Source: Prevotella merdae
Lineage (GTDB): Bacteria; Bacteroidota; Bacteroidia; Bacteroidales; Bacteroidaceae
Direction: 5' to 3'
Length of the DNA: 64,000 nucleotides
Assembly: GCF_900290275.1 (NCBI RefSeq)
Contig: NZ_LT985323.1
Span: 728,404 to 792,403 of the forward strand
Shown piece by piece: positions 9,484 to 18,979 of this stretch. Under the pieces are notes generated by a model that worked only from the letters and a program-made list of their open reading frames with translations, was not told where the DNA came from and ran no database searches. Within the stretch, counting starts at the first letter, position 1, and each line of letters opens with the position of its first letter. The position numbers were made by a program, and so were the translations under genes.

Positions 9484-11343
9484 TTATTTTGCTACCTTAT
9501 AAGCTTTGCCAGCCACCTTTACAATGACTACACGCTCTGCTGTATCGATAGTGTTTACACCTGCCTTAGCGGCAATATTGGCAATGAGGTTTCCACCAAG
9601 GCTGTATACTGCTACAGGAGCATCGGCTGACAATGTAACTACAACCTTGCCACCCTGAACTGCTACATTGGCTGATGCCTGAGCCGGAGCAAGGCTTATA
9701 CTTGTTGCCGCATCGTATACTACATTTACAGTATTAGATGGAACAGAGTATATGTCTACAATCTCGCTGTCGCTTGATACAGTCTCGCCTACAGCCTCAA
9801 CAACATAATAGTAAGCGTTGCTCTTGTTGGCAAGATCGGCATCGAATGTGCAACTTGTACCTTCAATTTTCTCCTTTGTCTCAACAAGTTGGGTATAGCT
9901 TTCGCCAGCGGCAAGCTTCTGTGCAACGACTATATTGTCGATGAAGAGTTTATTATTATTATTACCGCCATAAACAATCTCTACATACGACTCCTTCGTG
10001 CCCTTTGTAAACTCTACTGTATAGTCCTTGAAACCTTGCTCAAGTGTAACGGTCTTTGTCTCAACTGGAGTTTCGGTATTGCCGTCATAAAGATTGAATG
10101 TAACCTTGTATCCGGCATAATATCTACCGTATGCGCCTTCAGCCATATTAATGTTTACACTAAATGCACCATTAGCCAAAGCAAGATCGAGGGCAGGAGT
10201 GCGCACAAGACCATTGCCAGAGTATGGTGACAGAGCCAAATAGCCATTTGCAAAGGCAGGATACTCGGTATACCAACCTGGCGTATTGGTATAATCGTTG
10301 AGATAGCCTGAAATGATTCCAAACTCTATAGACTCAAGAGAACCTGCTGTAATCTTAGAGAAATCCTCGGTTATAACATTTACAGTTGCGTCTTCAGCAA
10401 GTGTCTTTGTACAATACAATGAGGCATTGTAGCTCTTAGCCTCGGCTACGGCTTCCCAGTTGGCTGTAAACGATGTAGCAGTAACATCAGTAGCAGGCAA
10501 AGCCTTAGGAGCAGCTATGCTCTCCAACACCTTAATAACCTTTATCTCCTTCGAATAGTCGGAAATATTGCCATTGGCATTGCGTGCACGTACCTGGAAA
10601 TAGTAGGTAGTGTTAGCGTCAAGACCCGTAACCTTGCGTGTAATAGTTGTTTGATATGCCGATGAAGATTTTACCTCCTCATCATGCAATACATAGTTCT
10701 TGTCGCCATTTTCTGCCTTAGAATATACATCAAGCAGGTATACGCTTGCGGCTGCAGCCTTGTCCCACTTGGCTGTAAACGATGTGCCATCGGCCTGAGA
10801 AGGCTGCATAGCTTCAGGAACACCTACAAGCGAAGCTCCTGTCTCTGCCTTAATCTCATCTATTAAGTAGCCACCCATTATGGATGTTATTGTTATCTGC
10901 GTACTTGACTTGCCTCCATCAAGCACAATAGCAACATCTTTCCATCCATCGCCATCGATAAGAACATTCTTGGTTGTACTGTAACCAACCTTTACAGTGA
11001 AGTAAGAACCATAACTGTCCTTGCTCTTTACACGCATTGAAAGTTTGAAGATACCGCTGTTGGCAGAGAGATTGTAATAGCTTGTCTGCAATTTGCCACC
11101 GTCTTCAATAAGGAGTTTGCCGCCTGCCTCGTAAACCTTAGAACCATTCCAACCTATTGTTTTCTTGAGCTTGCCAGTATATCCAGAGATATCTGTCGTG
11201 CCTGGAGCATCCTCCGAACCTTCAGTAAAGGCATCGAAGTTCTCACTGAAAACTGTAGTGAGTTCGTCGTTATTGTCCTGAGCATAACTGAACAGAGCAA
11301 ACACTGTGGCAAAAAGTGCCGATAAGAGTAGTCGTTTTGTCAT
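9484..11343 (-). CDS. Secreted protein with fibronectin type III-like domains
   Basis: 619 residues with a signal peptide (about 1-21, ending SYAQ). The N-terminal region (FSENFDAFTEG, then a beta-sandwich to about residue 170) looks like a cleaved-adhesin or choice-of-anchor J type module. Two fibronectin-III-like domains follow (TSFTAKW about residue 190, TTYYFQVRARN about 250, TSFTANW about 300), then a second sandwich domain. The C-terminus (VAVYSLGGNLIANI to KAYKVAK) resembles a T9SS tail, suggesting surface attachment or release. No catalytic residues are recognised. It is the first gene of a two-gene minus-strand unit with the C10 protease, so it may be an adhesin or substrate-binding partner; that is inference. 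Confidence 0.85.
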   Translation of the reverse strand: MTKRLLLSALFATVFALFSYAQDNNDELTTVFSENFDAFTEGSEDAPGTTDISGYTGKLKKTIGWNGSKVYEAGGKLLIEDGGKLQTSYYNLSANSGIFKLSMRVKSKDSYGSYFTVKVGYSTTKNVLIDGDGWKDVAIVLDGGKSSTQITITSIMGGYLIDEIKAETGASLVGVPEAMQPSQADGTSFTAKWDKAAAASVYLLDVYSKAENGDKNYVLHDEEVKSSSAYQTTITRKVTGLDANTTYYFQVRARNANGNISDYSKEIKVIKVLESIAAPKALPATDVTATSFTANWEAVAEAKSYNASLYCTKTLAEDATVNVITEDFSKITAGSLESIEFGIISGYLNDYTNTPGWYTEYPAFANGYLALSPYSGNGLVRTPALDLALANGAFSVNINMAEGAYGRYYAGYKVTFNLYDGNTETPVETKTVTLEQGFKDYTVEFTKGTKESYVEIVYGGNNNNKLFIDNIVVAQKLAAGESYTQLVETKEKIEGTSCTFDADLANKSNAYYYVVEAVGETVSSDSEIVDIYSVPSNTVNVVYDAATSISLAPAQASANVAVQGGKVVVTLSADAPVAVYSLGGNLIANIAAKAGVNTIDTAERVVIVKVAGKAYKVAK

Positions 11344-11411
11344 ATAATAAAGGGTTTAATTAAAAAAAATCGAAAGTAACACTTCGTATCACGTTATAAG
11401 CGAATAGGTTG

Positions 11412-11419
11412 CAAATATA
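11412..11419 (-). promoter_or_regulatory. -7 box for the fibronectin protein/C10 protease operon
   Basis: On the minus strand this reads TATATTTG, a perfect TAnnTTTG box, 68 bases upstream of the ATG at 11343. The remainder of the 355-base divergent intergenic region (11344-11698) is AT-rich and holds only this box and the plus-strand box at 11642. Confidence 0.6.
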
Positions 11420-11641
11420 CAAAGAATATTCAAAACACCTATTATGTTTGTATTTTTTAATACTTAAAATAATATATATGTTTGAAATCGAAACATATAT
11501 TGTTTGACGAGACAAGCATGATGAAAGAATAACCGATTATTTACAACCCTATAGACAGCCATAACAGCATAATATTCGATAAATTGACACACTACGGCAA
11601 TGTTTATAGCGCGTTAATTTTCTGTTTCCAATTTATTGATG

Positions 11642-11649
11642 TACTTTTG
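11642..11649 (+). promoter_or_regulatory. -7 box of the SpmA/B-like gene
   Basis: TACTTTTG matches TAnnTTTG and lies 49 bases before the ATG at 11699. No clear -33 element was seen. Confidence 0.6.
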
Positions 11650-11698
11650 CAAATTAATATATATACATCATTAATATACAGGCAAAACATCATAGACA

Positions 11699-12928
11699 AT
11701 GGTACTATACTACATTTGGATAGCCTTCTTCCTCATAGCCTTCGTCATCGCAACGGTACGATTGGTGTTTATGGGCGATGTTGAGGTATTTCCGGCAATA
11801 ATGAACTCTACATTCGATTCATCTAAGGCAGCATTCGAGATATCACTCGGACTTACTGGTGTGCTGTCTTTATGGCTCGGTATAATGAAGATAGGTGAGA
11901 AAGGAGGCGTGGTTAATGTATTGGCAAAGGTACTGTCGCCAGTATTCACACGTCTGTTTCCTGATATTCCGAAGGGACATCCAGTAACTGGTAGTATCTT
12001 CATGAATGTGGCTGCCAATATGCTTGGATTAGACAACGCTGCCACACCACTTGGTCTGAGGGCTATGGAGCAATTGCAAGAACTTAACACTAAGAAGGAT
12101 ACTGCAACAAACCCAATGATTATGTTCCTCGTGCTCAACACATCAGGACTAACATTGATACCTGTCTCCATAATGGTATATCGTGCACAGATGGGTGCAG
12201 CACAACCTACCGATATATTTGTACCAATATTGCTCGCAACATTCTTCTCTACATTGGCGGGCATTGTGGTTACATCTATATACCAACGCATTAATCTCTT
12301 AAACCGCACAATGCTCCTTACCTTAGGAGGTATGTCGGCTGTGGTGGCTGGTATTATATGGGGATTTGCACAGATGGACAAAGCACAGATGAATGTTGTC
12401 AGCACATCGGTGGCTAATATCTTACTGATGCTAATAATTGTGGTGTTTATCCTTGCTGGAATGAGGAAGAAGCTTAACGTGTACGACGCTTTTATAGAAG
12501 GAGCAAAAGAAGGATTCACAACTGCCGTGCGCATCATTCCCTATCTCGTGGCTATACTTGTGGGCATAGGTGTATTCAGAGCTTCGGGTGCTATGGATAT
12601 GCTTATAGATGGCATTAAGTGGCTTGTATCTACCCTTGGCGGCAATACCGACTTTGTAGGAGCATTGCCTACAGCTTTTATGAAACCGCTTTCGGGCAGT
12701 GGTGCAAGAGGTATGATGGTAGACGCTATGACTACATATGGTGCCGACTCATTTGTAGGCAGACTGGCTTGCGTATTCCAAGGCTCTACCGATACTACAT
12801 TCTATATCCTCGCTGTCTACTTTGGTAGTGTGGGCATAAGATACACACGCCATGCTGTAGCTTGCGGCTTGCTTGCCGACTTGGCAGGAATAGTGGCGGC
12901 GATAGCGATATGCTATATGTTCTTTTAA
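11699..12928 (+). CDS. Fused SpmA/SpmB-like nucleoside-recognition (Gate) membrane protein
   Basis: 409 residues, strongly hydrophobic, with about ten membrane segments. The first half contains motifs of the spore maturation protein A family (IMNSTFDSSKAAFEISLGL, NVAANMLGLDNAATPLGL). The second half resembles SpmB (DAFIEGAKEGFTTAVRIIPYLVA, MKPLSGSGARGMM). In Firmicutes these are separate proteins needed for spore core dehydration. Non-sporulating Bacteroidetes carry the fused form, whose substrate is not known; the Gate fold is shared with nucleoside transporters. It is flanked upstream by its own promoter and downstream by purine-rich repeats, so it is probably monocistronic. Confidence 0.88.
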   Translation: MVLYYIWIAFFLIAFVIATVRLVFMGDVEVFPAIMNSTFDSSKAAFEISLGLTGVLSLWLGIMKIGEKGGVVNVLAKVLSPVFTRLFPDIPKGHPVTGSIFMNVAANMLGLDNAATPLGLRAMEQLQELNTKKDTATNPMIMFLVLNTSGLTLIPVSIMVYRAQMGAAQPTDIFVPILLATFFSTLAGIVVTSIYQRINLLNRTMLLTLGGMSAVVAGIIWGFAQMDKAQMNVVSTSVANILLMLIIVVFILAGMRKKLNVYDAFIEGAKEGFTTAVRIIPYLVAILVGIGVFRASGAMDMLIDGIKWLVSTLGGNTDFVGALPTAFMKPLSGSGARGMMVDAMTTYGADSFVGRLACVFQGSTDTTFYILAVYFGSVGIRYTRHAVACGLLADLAGIVAAIAICYMFF

Positions 12929-12973
12929 AGGTAAAAGAGTAAAAAGGGAAAAGAGTAAAAAGGGAAAGGGAAA
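12929..12973. repeat. Purine-rich GTAAAAAG repeats, left flank of the four-helix-bundle gene
   Basis: Tandem AAAAGAGTAAAAAGGG-type units start directly at the stop of the SpmA/B gene. A pyrimidine-rich counterpart (CTTTTTACTTTTTTACTTC type) lies at 13433-13471, so the two form loose inverted flanks around the four-helix-bundle gene. Confidence 0.7.
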
Positions 12974-13005
12974 AGGAATACAATAATACAATAAAAAAAG
13001 AATGG

Positions 13006-13368
13006 ATGGGGAGGAGCGTTGTTTATGAATTGAGCAAGAATTTCGCATTGAGAATTATAAAACTATACATATATCTTAAAGAGGGGAAAAAAGAATATGT
13101 AATGTCTAAACAAATATACCGCTGCGGAACAAGTATAGGAGCCAATATTGCAGAAAGCCAGTTTGCCCAAAGTGATGCTGACTATATAAACAAATTAAGC
13201 ATCGCTTTAAAAGAAGCTGCCGAAACTATATACTGACTTGAATTGCTTTACGAAACTGATTTAATATCGCCTAAACAATATGAGTCGATGCTTAATGATG
13301 CTAAGACCATAACTGGAACATTGGTGAATATCGTTAATAAAATAAAGAATAAAAATAATGTAAAATGA
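13006..13368 (+). pseudogene. Four-helix-bundle (S23-type) protein, interrupted by an in-frame TGA
   Basis: The frame from 13006 encodes a four-helix-bundle protein of the S23/IVS family (VYELSKNFALRIIKLYIYL, CGTSIGANIAESQFAQS, YINKLSIALKEAAETIY). It meets TGA at 13234-13236. The same frame then continues without another stop for 43 codons (LELLYETDLISPKQYESML, ending NNVK) to TGA at 13366-13368. The stop falls where family members usually have Trp (ETxYWLELL), so one base change TGG to TGA explains it. The full length, about 120 codons, is typical. Such genes are scattered in Bacteroidetes genomes and of unknown function. It could also be an assembly error. Confidence 0.85.
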
Positions 13369-13432
13369 AAGTAAACCAAATAGAATTGTATAAAGATTGG
13401 CGAAAAAGAATGTATGGTAAACGTACAACCTA

Positions 13433-13471
13433 ATCTTTTTACTTTTTTACTTCTTTACTTTTTTACTTTTA
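13433..13471. repeat. Pyrimidine-rich TTTTTACTT repeats, right flank of the four-helix-bundle gene
   Basis: Four or five TTTTTACTT-type units immediately before the flippase ATG. They are roughly the reverse complement of the array at 12929-12973. Confidence 0.7.
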
Positions 13472-13475
13472 AACT

Positions 13476-14951
13476 ATGGCAAATTTAAAATCTCTTGCAA
13501 AAGACACCGCCATTTACGGTCTTAGCAGTATAGCTGGCCGATTTATTAATTATCTGCTGGTGCCAATTCAAACGACAGCATTCGCCGCAAGTGGCGGACA
13601 ATATGGTGTCGTAACCAACATCTATGCCTATACGGCATTGTTGCTTGTCATACTAACATACGGCATGGAGACAACATTCTTCCGCTACGTAAACAAGACA
13701 GAAGAGAATCCACAGACAGTATATTCTACTGTTCTTATCTCTGTAGGCTCAACAGCAGCTCTGTTCGTAGCACTCGTCTTCGCATTCTTGCCGCAGATAG
13801 CAACGTTCATGAAATATCCCGACCACGAGAGTTGGGTGGCTGTAATGTTTGTATGTGTAGCTATTGACGCCTTCAAATGTATACCATTTGCCTATCTGCG
13901 CTATCAAAAGAAGGCACTTAAATTTGCGGCCCTGCAGTTGGTAAACATCATACTCAACATTGTGCTCAACCTGATGTACCTAATTGTGCTGCCAGCCATG
14001 AAGCTTAATCCCTTCGGATTATACGACGAGCACTTTACGGTAGACGTAGGTATGGTGTTCTACATCAACCTTATATGTACAACAGTAGTGTTGCTGTGTT
14101 TCTGGCGTGAGCTTACAGGCTTCCGCTGGCGTTTCGACGTAAAACTATGGCGACGTATGCTGCGCTATGCATGGCCTTTGCTTGTATTAGGCATTGCAGG
14201 CATCTTGAACCAGACACTCGACAAGATTATATTCCCGTATCTATACAATGGAACCGACGAGAAGACACAGCTTGGCATATATGGCGCTGCTACCAAGATT
14301 GCAATGATTATGGCTATGATAACACAGGCATTCAGATACGCTTACGAGCCATTTGTCTTTGGCAAGGCTAAGGACAAGGACAACCGCGACACCTATGCCA
14401 AGGCTATGAAGTTCTTCATCATCTTCACCTTGTTGGCATTCCTCGTTGTCATTGCCTACCTCGACATTTTGCGTTTCATAATACCTAACGAGAGCTACTG
14501 GCCTGGTTTGCGTGTAGTGCCAATCGTTATGGCTGCCGAGATAATGATGGGCATATACTTCAACCTCTCATTCTGGTACAAGCTCATCGACAAGACAATA
14601 TATGGCGCATGGTTCTCTGGAGTAGGATGCCTTGTTCTTGTACTTGTCAACGTGTTGTTTGTACCTAAGTACAGCTATATGGCTTGCGCTTGGGGAGGTG
14701 TAGCAGGCTATGGCACCGCCATGGTTCTATCCTACCTTGTAGGTCAGAAGAAGTACCCTATCAACTATCCACTTAAGTCGATAATGGTATATGTGGCTAT
14801 AACAGCCATCTTCTACGTATGCATGAACCTTGCCAACGAACATCTACCGCAGTTATGGGCCTTAGCCGTAAACACTCTGCTGATACTGATGTTCATAGGA
14901 CATATCGTGTATCACGACCTGCCAATAAAGAAACTATTAAAGAAAGTGTAA
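13476..14951 (+). CDS. Polysaccharide/lipid-linked oligosaccharide flippase (Wzx/MVF-like)
   Basis: 491 residues with about 12-14 membrane segments, of the MOP-superfamily oligosaccharide flippase type. The start MANLKSLAKDTAIYGLSSIAGRF and the stretch PIQTTAFAASGGQYGVV are typical of the Bacteroidetes lipopolysaccharide biosynthesis protein that carries lipid-linked glycans across the inner membrane. A cytoplasmic loop around residue 300 is rich in Lys and Asp (GKAKDKDNRDTYAKAMKFF). It is followed 24 bases later by the S46 peptidase. The glycan moved is not known. Confidence 0.85.
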   Translation: MANLKSLAKDTAIYGLSSIAGRFINYLLVPIQTTAFAASGGQYGVVTNIYAYTALLLVILTYGMETTFFRYVNKTEENPQTVYSTVLISVGSTAALFVALVFAFLPQIATFMKYPDHESWVAVMFVCVAIDAFKCIPFAYLRYQKKALKFAALQLVNIILNIVLNLMYLIVLPAMKLNPFGLYDEHFTVDVGMVFYINLICTTVVLLCFWRELTGFRWRFDVKLWRRMLRYAWPLLVLGIAGILNQTLDKIIFPYLYNGTDEKTQLGIYGAATKIAMIMAMITQAFRYAYEPFVFGKAKDKDNRDTYAKAMKFFIIFTLLAFLVVIAYLDILRFIIPNESYWPGLRVVPIVMAAEIMMGIYFNLSFWYKLIDKTIYGAWFSGVGCLVLVLVNVLFVPKYSYMACAWGGVAGYGTAMVLSYLVGQKKYPINYPLKSIMVYVAITAIFYVCMNLANEHLPQLWALAVNTLLILMFIGHIVYHDLPIKKLLKKV

Positions 14952-14975
14952 TCAATAACAATATAAATAAAAACA

Positions 14976-17102
14976 ATGAACAAAAAGAATCTACTTCTCG
15001 CAGCCGCCATGTTGTTGCCTGGTGCTGCCGCTCATGCCGATGAAGGCATGTGGACTCTCTACAACTTGCCACAGGCAGTGTACGAGCAAATGAAATCGTA
15101 CGGATTCTCGGCTCCTTACGACAAGCTCTACAAGGGCGACGATGCCATTATGAAGTCGGTTGTCAACTTCTCTGGCTATTGCTCAGGTGTTGTTGTATCG
15201 CCAGACGGACTTGTATTTACCAACCATCACTGTGGCTTTGAGGCTATACGTTCACATTCTACTGTAGAGCACGACTATATGCTCAACGGCTTCTATGCCA
15301 AGACATACGCAGAGGAGTTGCCTAACGACGGTATGTTCGTAAGCTTTATGGTGGAGCAGAAGGACATCACTGCCGAACTGGAGAAGCGTGGCATTAAGGA
15401 GATGAACAACGAGCAGAGAGAGAAGTTGCTCGATCAGGTAGAGAACGAGATGATAAAAGAGGTACATGCCAAGGACCCAAGTCTTGACCTCGAAATCAAG
15501 CCGTTCTACGAGGGCAATAAGTATTATGCCACTACCTACCGTACATTCAACGACTTGCGTCTTGTATTTACCGTACCTAAGTCAATGGGTAAGTTTGGTG
15601 GCGAGACCGATAACTGGATGTGGCCACGCCAGACTTGCGACTACTCTGTATTCCGTATCTATGCCGATCCAAAGACAAATGGACCTGCCGCATACTCTAA
15701 GGACAACGTACCTTACCGTCCACAACATTGGACAAAGGTATCGTTAGACGGATACAAGGAAGGCGACTTTGCCATGACTATAGGTTATCCTGGTTCTACC
15801 GAACGCTACCTTTCAAGCTATGGTATACGTCAGATGCGCGACGCTGAGAACGCTCCTCGAGCTCAGGTGCGTGGCGTTAAGCAGGATGTTATGATTAAGC
15901 ATATGCGTGCCGATGAGGGCGTACGCATCAAGTACGATTCTAAGTATGCCCAGAGTTCCAACTATTGGAAGAACTCTCTTGGTATGAACAAGTGTATCGA
16001 CTCTGTTGGCATAATCCGTCAGAAGGCCGACTTTGAGGACCGCATCATGACATACCAGAAGTGGACAGGATACCTCAAAGGCAAACTCGACTTCGACAAG
16101 ATGGCTCAGCTTTATGCAAAACAGTTTGACGTTACAAAGGACTTTACCGCTCTGCGCGAATCGTTCTACCGCACATCAGAGTTTAACTCACGTGCAATAC
16201 GTCTTGCATCAATGGTTCCTGCAAAGAACAGCAAAGCTGCAAAGAAGGGCAAGAACACCTTTACTTTCGAGAATAACAGCAACGAGTGGGACGAGGCTCT
16301 TGACAAGGATGTACAAGCTGTACTTATCGACAACTTCCGCAAGTATGTACCTGCCGACCAGCTTCCTGCTTTCTACAAGACAATTGAGGAGAAATTTGGT
16401 GGCGACTCGCACAAGTATGTTGACTGGCTGTATGCTACATCTATCGTGATGAAGAGCGGCAAGAAGATAACACTTACAGAGAAAGCTCTCGCCAAAGATC
16501 CAGGTTATCAGTATGGCAAACAGCTCAACGAGATGATGAAAAAATGTCGCGAACAGCTTATGCCTCTACGCGATTCTATATCTGAGCAGGAGCGCTATCT
16601 ATGCGATGCAAAGATTCGTATGGAGCAAGAATTGCCACACTACTCAGATGCCAACTTCACTATGCGTCTTTCATATGGTCAGGTAGGCGGTTATCTTCTC
16701 GGAGGCAATCCTTCAGGCTATTACACAGATGCTTCATCGCTCGTTCGCAAGATGGAATCGGGTGAGAAGGGCAAGATTGATTATCAGGCAGAGCCTATCA
16801 TGAAGCAGCTTCTCTCTTCTAACGACTTTGGCAAGTACACCGACAAGGGTACTGGCAAGTTGCATCTCTGCTTCCTAACAAGCAACGATATCACTGGTGG
16901 CAACTCTGGATCTCCTATGTTCGACGGAAATGGCAACCTTATAGGTCTTGCCTTTGATGGTAACTGGGACTCGCTATCAGGCGACATCTGGTTTGACAAG
17001 CGTCTTGCCCGCACCATAGGTGTGGATATCCGCTACATGCTATACCTTATGGACAAGTGGGGCCATGCCGACCGCCTGCTTAAGGAACTGGGCGTTAAGT
17101 AA
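14976..17102 (+). CDS. S46-family dipeptidyl-peptidase (DPP7-like)
   Basis: A periplasmic serine exopeptidase that removes dipeptides from oligopeptides for asaccharolytic growth. It has 708 residues and a signal peptide (about 1-21, ending AHA). The catalytic triad is visible: His85 in FTNHHCGFE, Asp222 in QTCDYSVFR and Ser644 in GGNSGSPMF. Eighteen residues after the Ser is Gly662 (LAFDGNWDS). In DPP11 that position is an Arg selecting acidic P1 residues, whereas Gly is the DPP7 pattern (hydrophobic P1), so DPP7-like specificity is inferred. It lies in an export/proteolysis run with the flippase before it and an S41 protease after it. Confidence 0.92.
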   Translation: MNKKNLLLAAAMLLPGAAAHADEGMWTLYNLPQAVYEQMKSYGFSAPYDKLYKGDDAIMKSVVNFSGYCSGVVVSPDGLVFTNHHCGFEAIRSHSTVEHDYMLNGFYAKTYAEELPNDGMFVSFMVEQKDITAELEKRGIKEMNNEQREKLLDQVENEMIKEVHAKDPSLDLEIKPFYEGNKYYATTYRTFNDLRLVFTVPKSMGKFGGETDNWMWPRQTCDYSVFRIYADPKTNGPAAYSKDNVPYRPQHWTKVSLDGYKEGDFAMTIGYPGSTERYLSSYGIRQMRDAENAPRAQVRGVKQDVMIKHMRADEGVRIKYDSKYAQSSNYWKNSLGMNKCIDSVGIIRQKADFEDRIMTYQKWTGYLKGKLDFDKMAQLYAKQFDVTKDFTALRESFYRTSEFNSRAIRLASMVPAKNSKAAKKGKNTFTFENNSNEWDEALDKDVQAVLIDNFRKYVPADQLPAFYKTIEEKFGGDSHKYVDWLYATSIVMKSGKKITLTEKALAKDPGYQYGKQLNEMMKKCREQLMPLRDSISEQERYLCDAKIRMEQELPHYSDANFTMRLSYGQVGGYLLGGNPSGYYTDASSLVRKMESGEKGKIDYQAEPIMKQLLSSNDFGKYTDKGTGKLHLCFLTSNDITGGNSGSPMFDGNGNLIGLAFDGNWDSLSGDIWFDKRLARTIGVDIRYMLYLMDKWGHADRLLKELGVK

Positions 17103-17125
17103 CGCATAACACACATTTAATATTC

Positions 17126-17180
17126 TGTTCGTATAATGGGCGTATAGTTTCTTAAGAAATTAGCGTCTATTATACGAACA
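17126..17180 (+). terminator. Stem-loop between the S46 and S41 protease genes
   Basis: TGTTCGTATAAT (17126-17137) pairs perfectly with ATTATACGAACA (17169-17180), with a further short palindrome CTTAAG near the loop. It is placed 24 bases after the S46 stop and 22 bases before the S41 ATG. There is no T-run, so it may be a processing or attenuating hairpin rather than a full terminator. Confidence 0.5.
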
Positions 17181-17202
17181 CTTAAGAATTAACGTCAACG
17201 AA

Positions 17203-18951
17203 ATGAAGAAGCTATTATTCTTTTTATCCGTCTTAATCATCACCCCAATCCTCGCCTCAGCGCAGAACACCAGCGACCACAACTTTAGTGTTGCCAAGAA
17301 TCTCGACGTGTTCAACGCCATATACCGTAATCTCGACCTTATGTATGTGGACACGCTCGATGCCGACAAAGCTGTGGGCACTGCCATTCGTGCAATGCTC
17401 GGTTCGTTAGACCCTTATACCGAGTATTATCCTGAAGACAAGGTTGGTGAATATAAGCAGATGATGACGGGCAAGTATGCCGGCATTGGTTCTGTTATCA
17501 GCTATAGTTTTACCCGAAAGCGCGTCGTTATCAACGAGCCTTATGAGGGTATGCCGGCTGCAGAAGCTGGACTAAAAAAGGGCGACATCATACTTAGTAT
17601 TGACGGCGAGTCGATGGAAGACAAGACCACCGCATATGTAAGCGACCACCTGCGTGGCGATGCCGGAACTACTATGGTATTGAAGATACAACGCCCTTCT
17701 ACTGGCAAGAAACTCACTTTCAAGGTTCAGCGACGTGCCATACAAATGCCATACATACCCTATTACGGTATGCAACCCGACAATATAGGCTACATAGGAT
17801 ATAACCAATATGTTGAAGGCAGCGCCAAGGATGTGCGCCGTGCTTTTATCGACCTGCGTAATAAAGGTATGAAGGGACTGGTGCTCGACCTACGCAACAA
17901 CGGCGGTGGGTCTGTACAAGAGGCCATTCAGATTCTGAACATGTTCATACCTAAAGGAAAGCAACTGCTTGAGATGCGTGGCAAGGTTAAGGAGTCGCGT
18001 CAGGTGTTCAACACTACCGTCGAACCTATCGACACCGTTATGCCTATCGTAGTACTTGTGAACGATGGAACAGCAAGCGCCAGCGAAATAACAAGTGGTG
18101 CATTGCAAGACCTCGACCGTGCCGTGATACTTGGAACACGTACCTATGGCAAAGGATTGGTACAGGTGCCTAATGTACCTCTGCCTTACAACGGCAAGCT
18201 TAAACTTACAACGGCCAAATACTATATTCCATCAGGACGCTGCATACAAGCTCGCTCTTACAAACATACCGACAACGGATATGTGGCAAAAGAAGTTGCC
18301 GACTCGCTTACACACGAATTCCGTACTGCAGCAGGTCGCATAGTGCGCGATGGTGGTGGAATAAAGCCTGATATGGAGGTGCAACCCGACTCGCTGCCTA
18401 ACATTGCCTTCTATCTCTCAAGAGTAGACACTACCGACATTCTCTTGAACTACGAGATAGACTATATTGCCAAGCATCCTACTATTGCCAAGCCTTCAGA
18501 GTTTGAACTATCCGACCAGGACTACGAACAATTCAAGGATCTGGTTATAAAGAGTGGATTCACATACGACCAGGTTAGCGAGAAGTATCTCAAGGACCTT
18601 GAGAAGCTTGCACGTTTTGAGGGATATTACGACGATGCCAAGGATGAGTTTGAGGCATTATCAAAGAAGCTGAAGCACAACATAGCCAAAGATCTCGACT
18701 ATCCATACAACAAGCAGAAGATTAAGGAAATGATTGCTGCCGACATCCTTTCTGCCTACTACTTTGAGCGTGGATCGATAGAAAACGCTCTACGTACAGA
18801 CAAACAGATGGCTGAGGCTGTAAAACTTCTTAAGAACGAAGCCGAATACCGCAAGCTGCTTGAGCCTAACAAGGAAGATACTAAGACATCGAAGGCGGAA
18901 GATAAGCAAGGCAAAGCAGACAAGAAGCAGGGCAAAAACAAGAAGAAGTAA
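17203..18951 (+). CDS. S41-family C-terminal processing peptidase with PDZ domain
   Basis: A CtpA/Tsp-like protease that acts outside the inner membrane. Signal peptide about 1-20. The PDZ domain spans roughly residues 90-175 (GIGSVISY, AAEAGLKKGDIILSIDG). The S41 catalytic domain has Ser292 in NDGTASASEI and Lys317 in RTYGKGLVQ, spaced 25 residues apart as in Tsp. A helical region follows, and the last 25 residues are Lys-rich (KADKKQGKNKKK), a feature seen in Bacteroidetes homologues. Length 582. The ArnT-like gene starts 28 bases downstream. Confidence 0.93.
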   Translation: MKKLLFFLSVLIITPILASAQNTSDHNFSVAKNLDVFNAIYRNLDLMYVDTLDADKAVGTAIRAMLGSLDPYTEYYPEDKVGEYKQMMTGKYAGIGSVISYSFTRKRVVINEPYEGMPAAEAGLKKGDIILSIDGESMEDKTTAYVSDHLRGDAGTTMVLKIQRPSTGKKLTFKVQRRAIQMPYIPYYGMQPDNIGYIGYNQYVEGSAKDVRRAFIDLRNKGMKGLVLDLRNNGGGSVQEAIQILNMFIPKGKQLLEMRGKVKESRQVFNTTVEPIDTVMPIVVLVNDGTASASEITSGALQDLDRAVILGTRTYGKGLVQVPNVPLPYNGKLKLTTAKYYIPSGRCIQARSYKHTDNGYVAKEVADSLTHEFRTAAGRIVRDGGGIKPDMEVQPDSLPNIAFYLSRVDTTDILLNYEIDYIAKHPTIAKPSEFELSDQDYEQFKDLVIKSGFTYDQVSEKYLKDLEKLARFEGYYDDAKDEFEALSKKLKHNIAKDLDYPYNKQKIKEMIAADILSAYYFERGSIENALRTDKQMAEAVKLLKNEAEYRKLLEPNKEDTKTSKAEDKQGKADKKQGKNKKK

Positions 18952-18979
18952 AGCTTTCATCAATAATAAAACTGATTAT

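Noticed and set aside
13234..13236. TGA read as an amino acid (recoding)
   Set aside because: Many genes in the window end at TGA or carry no internal TGA, and no recoding signal was seen; mutation or error is simpler.
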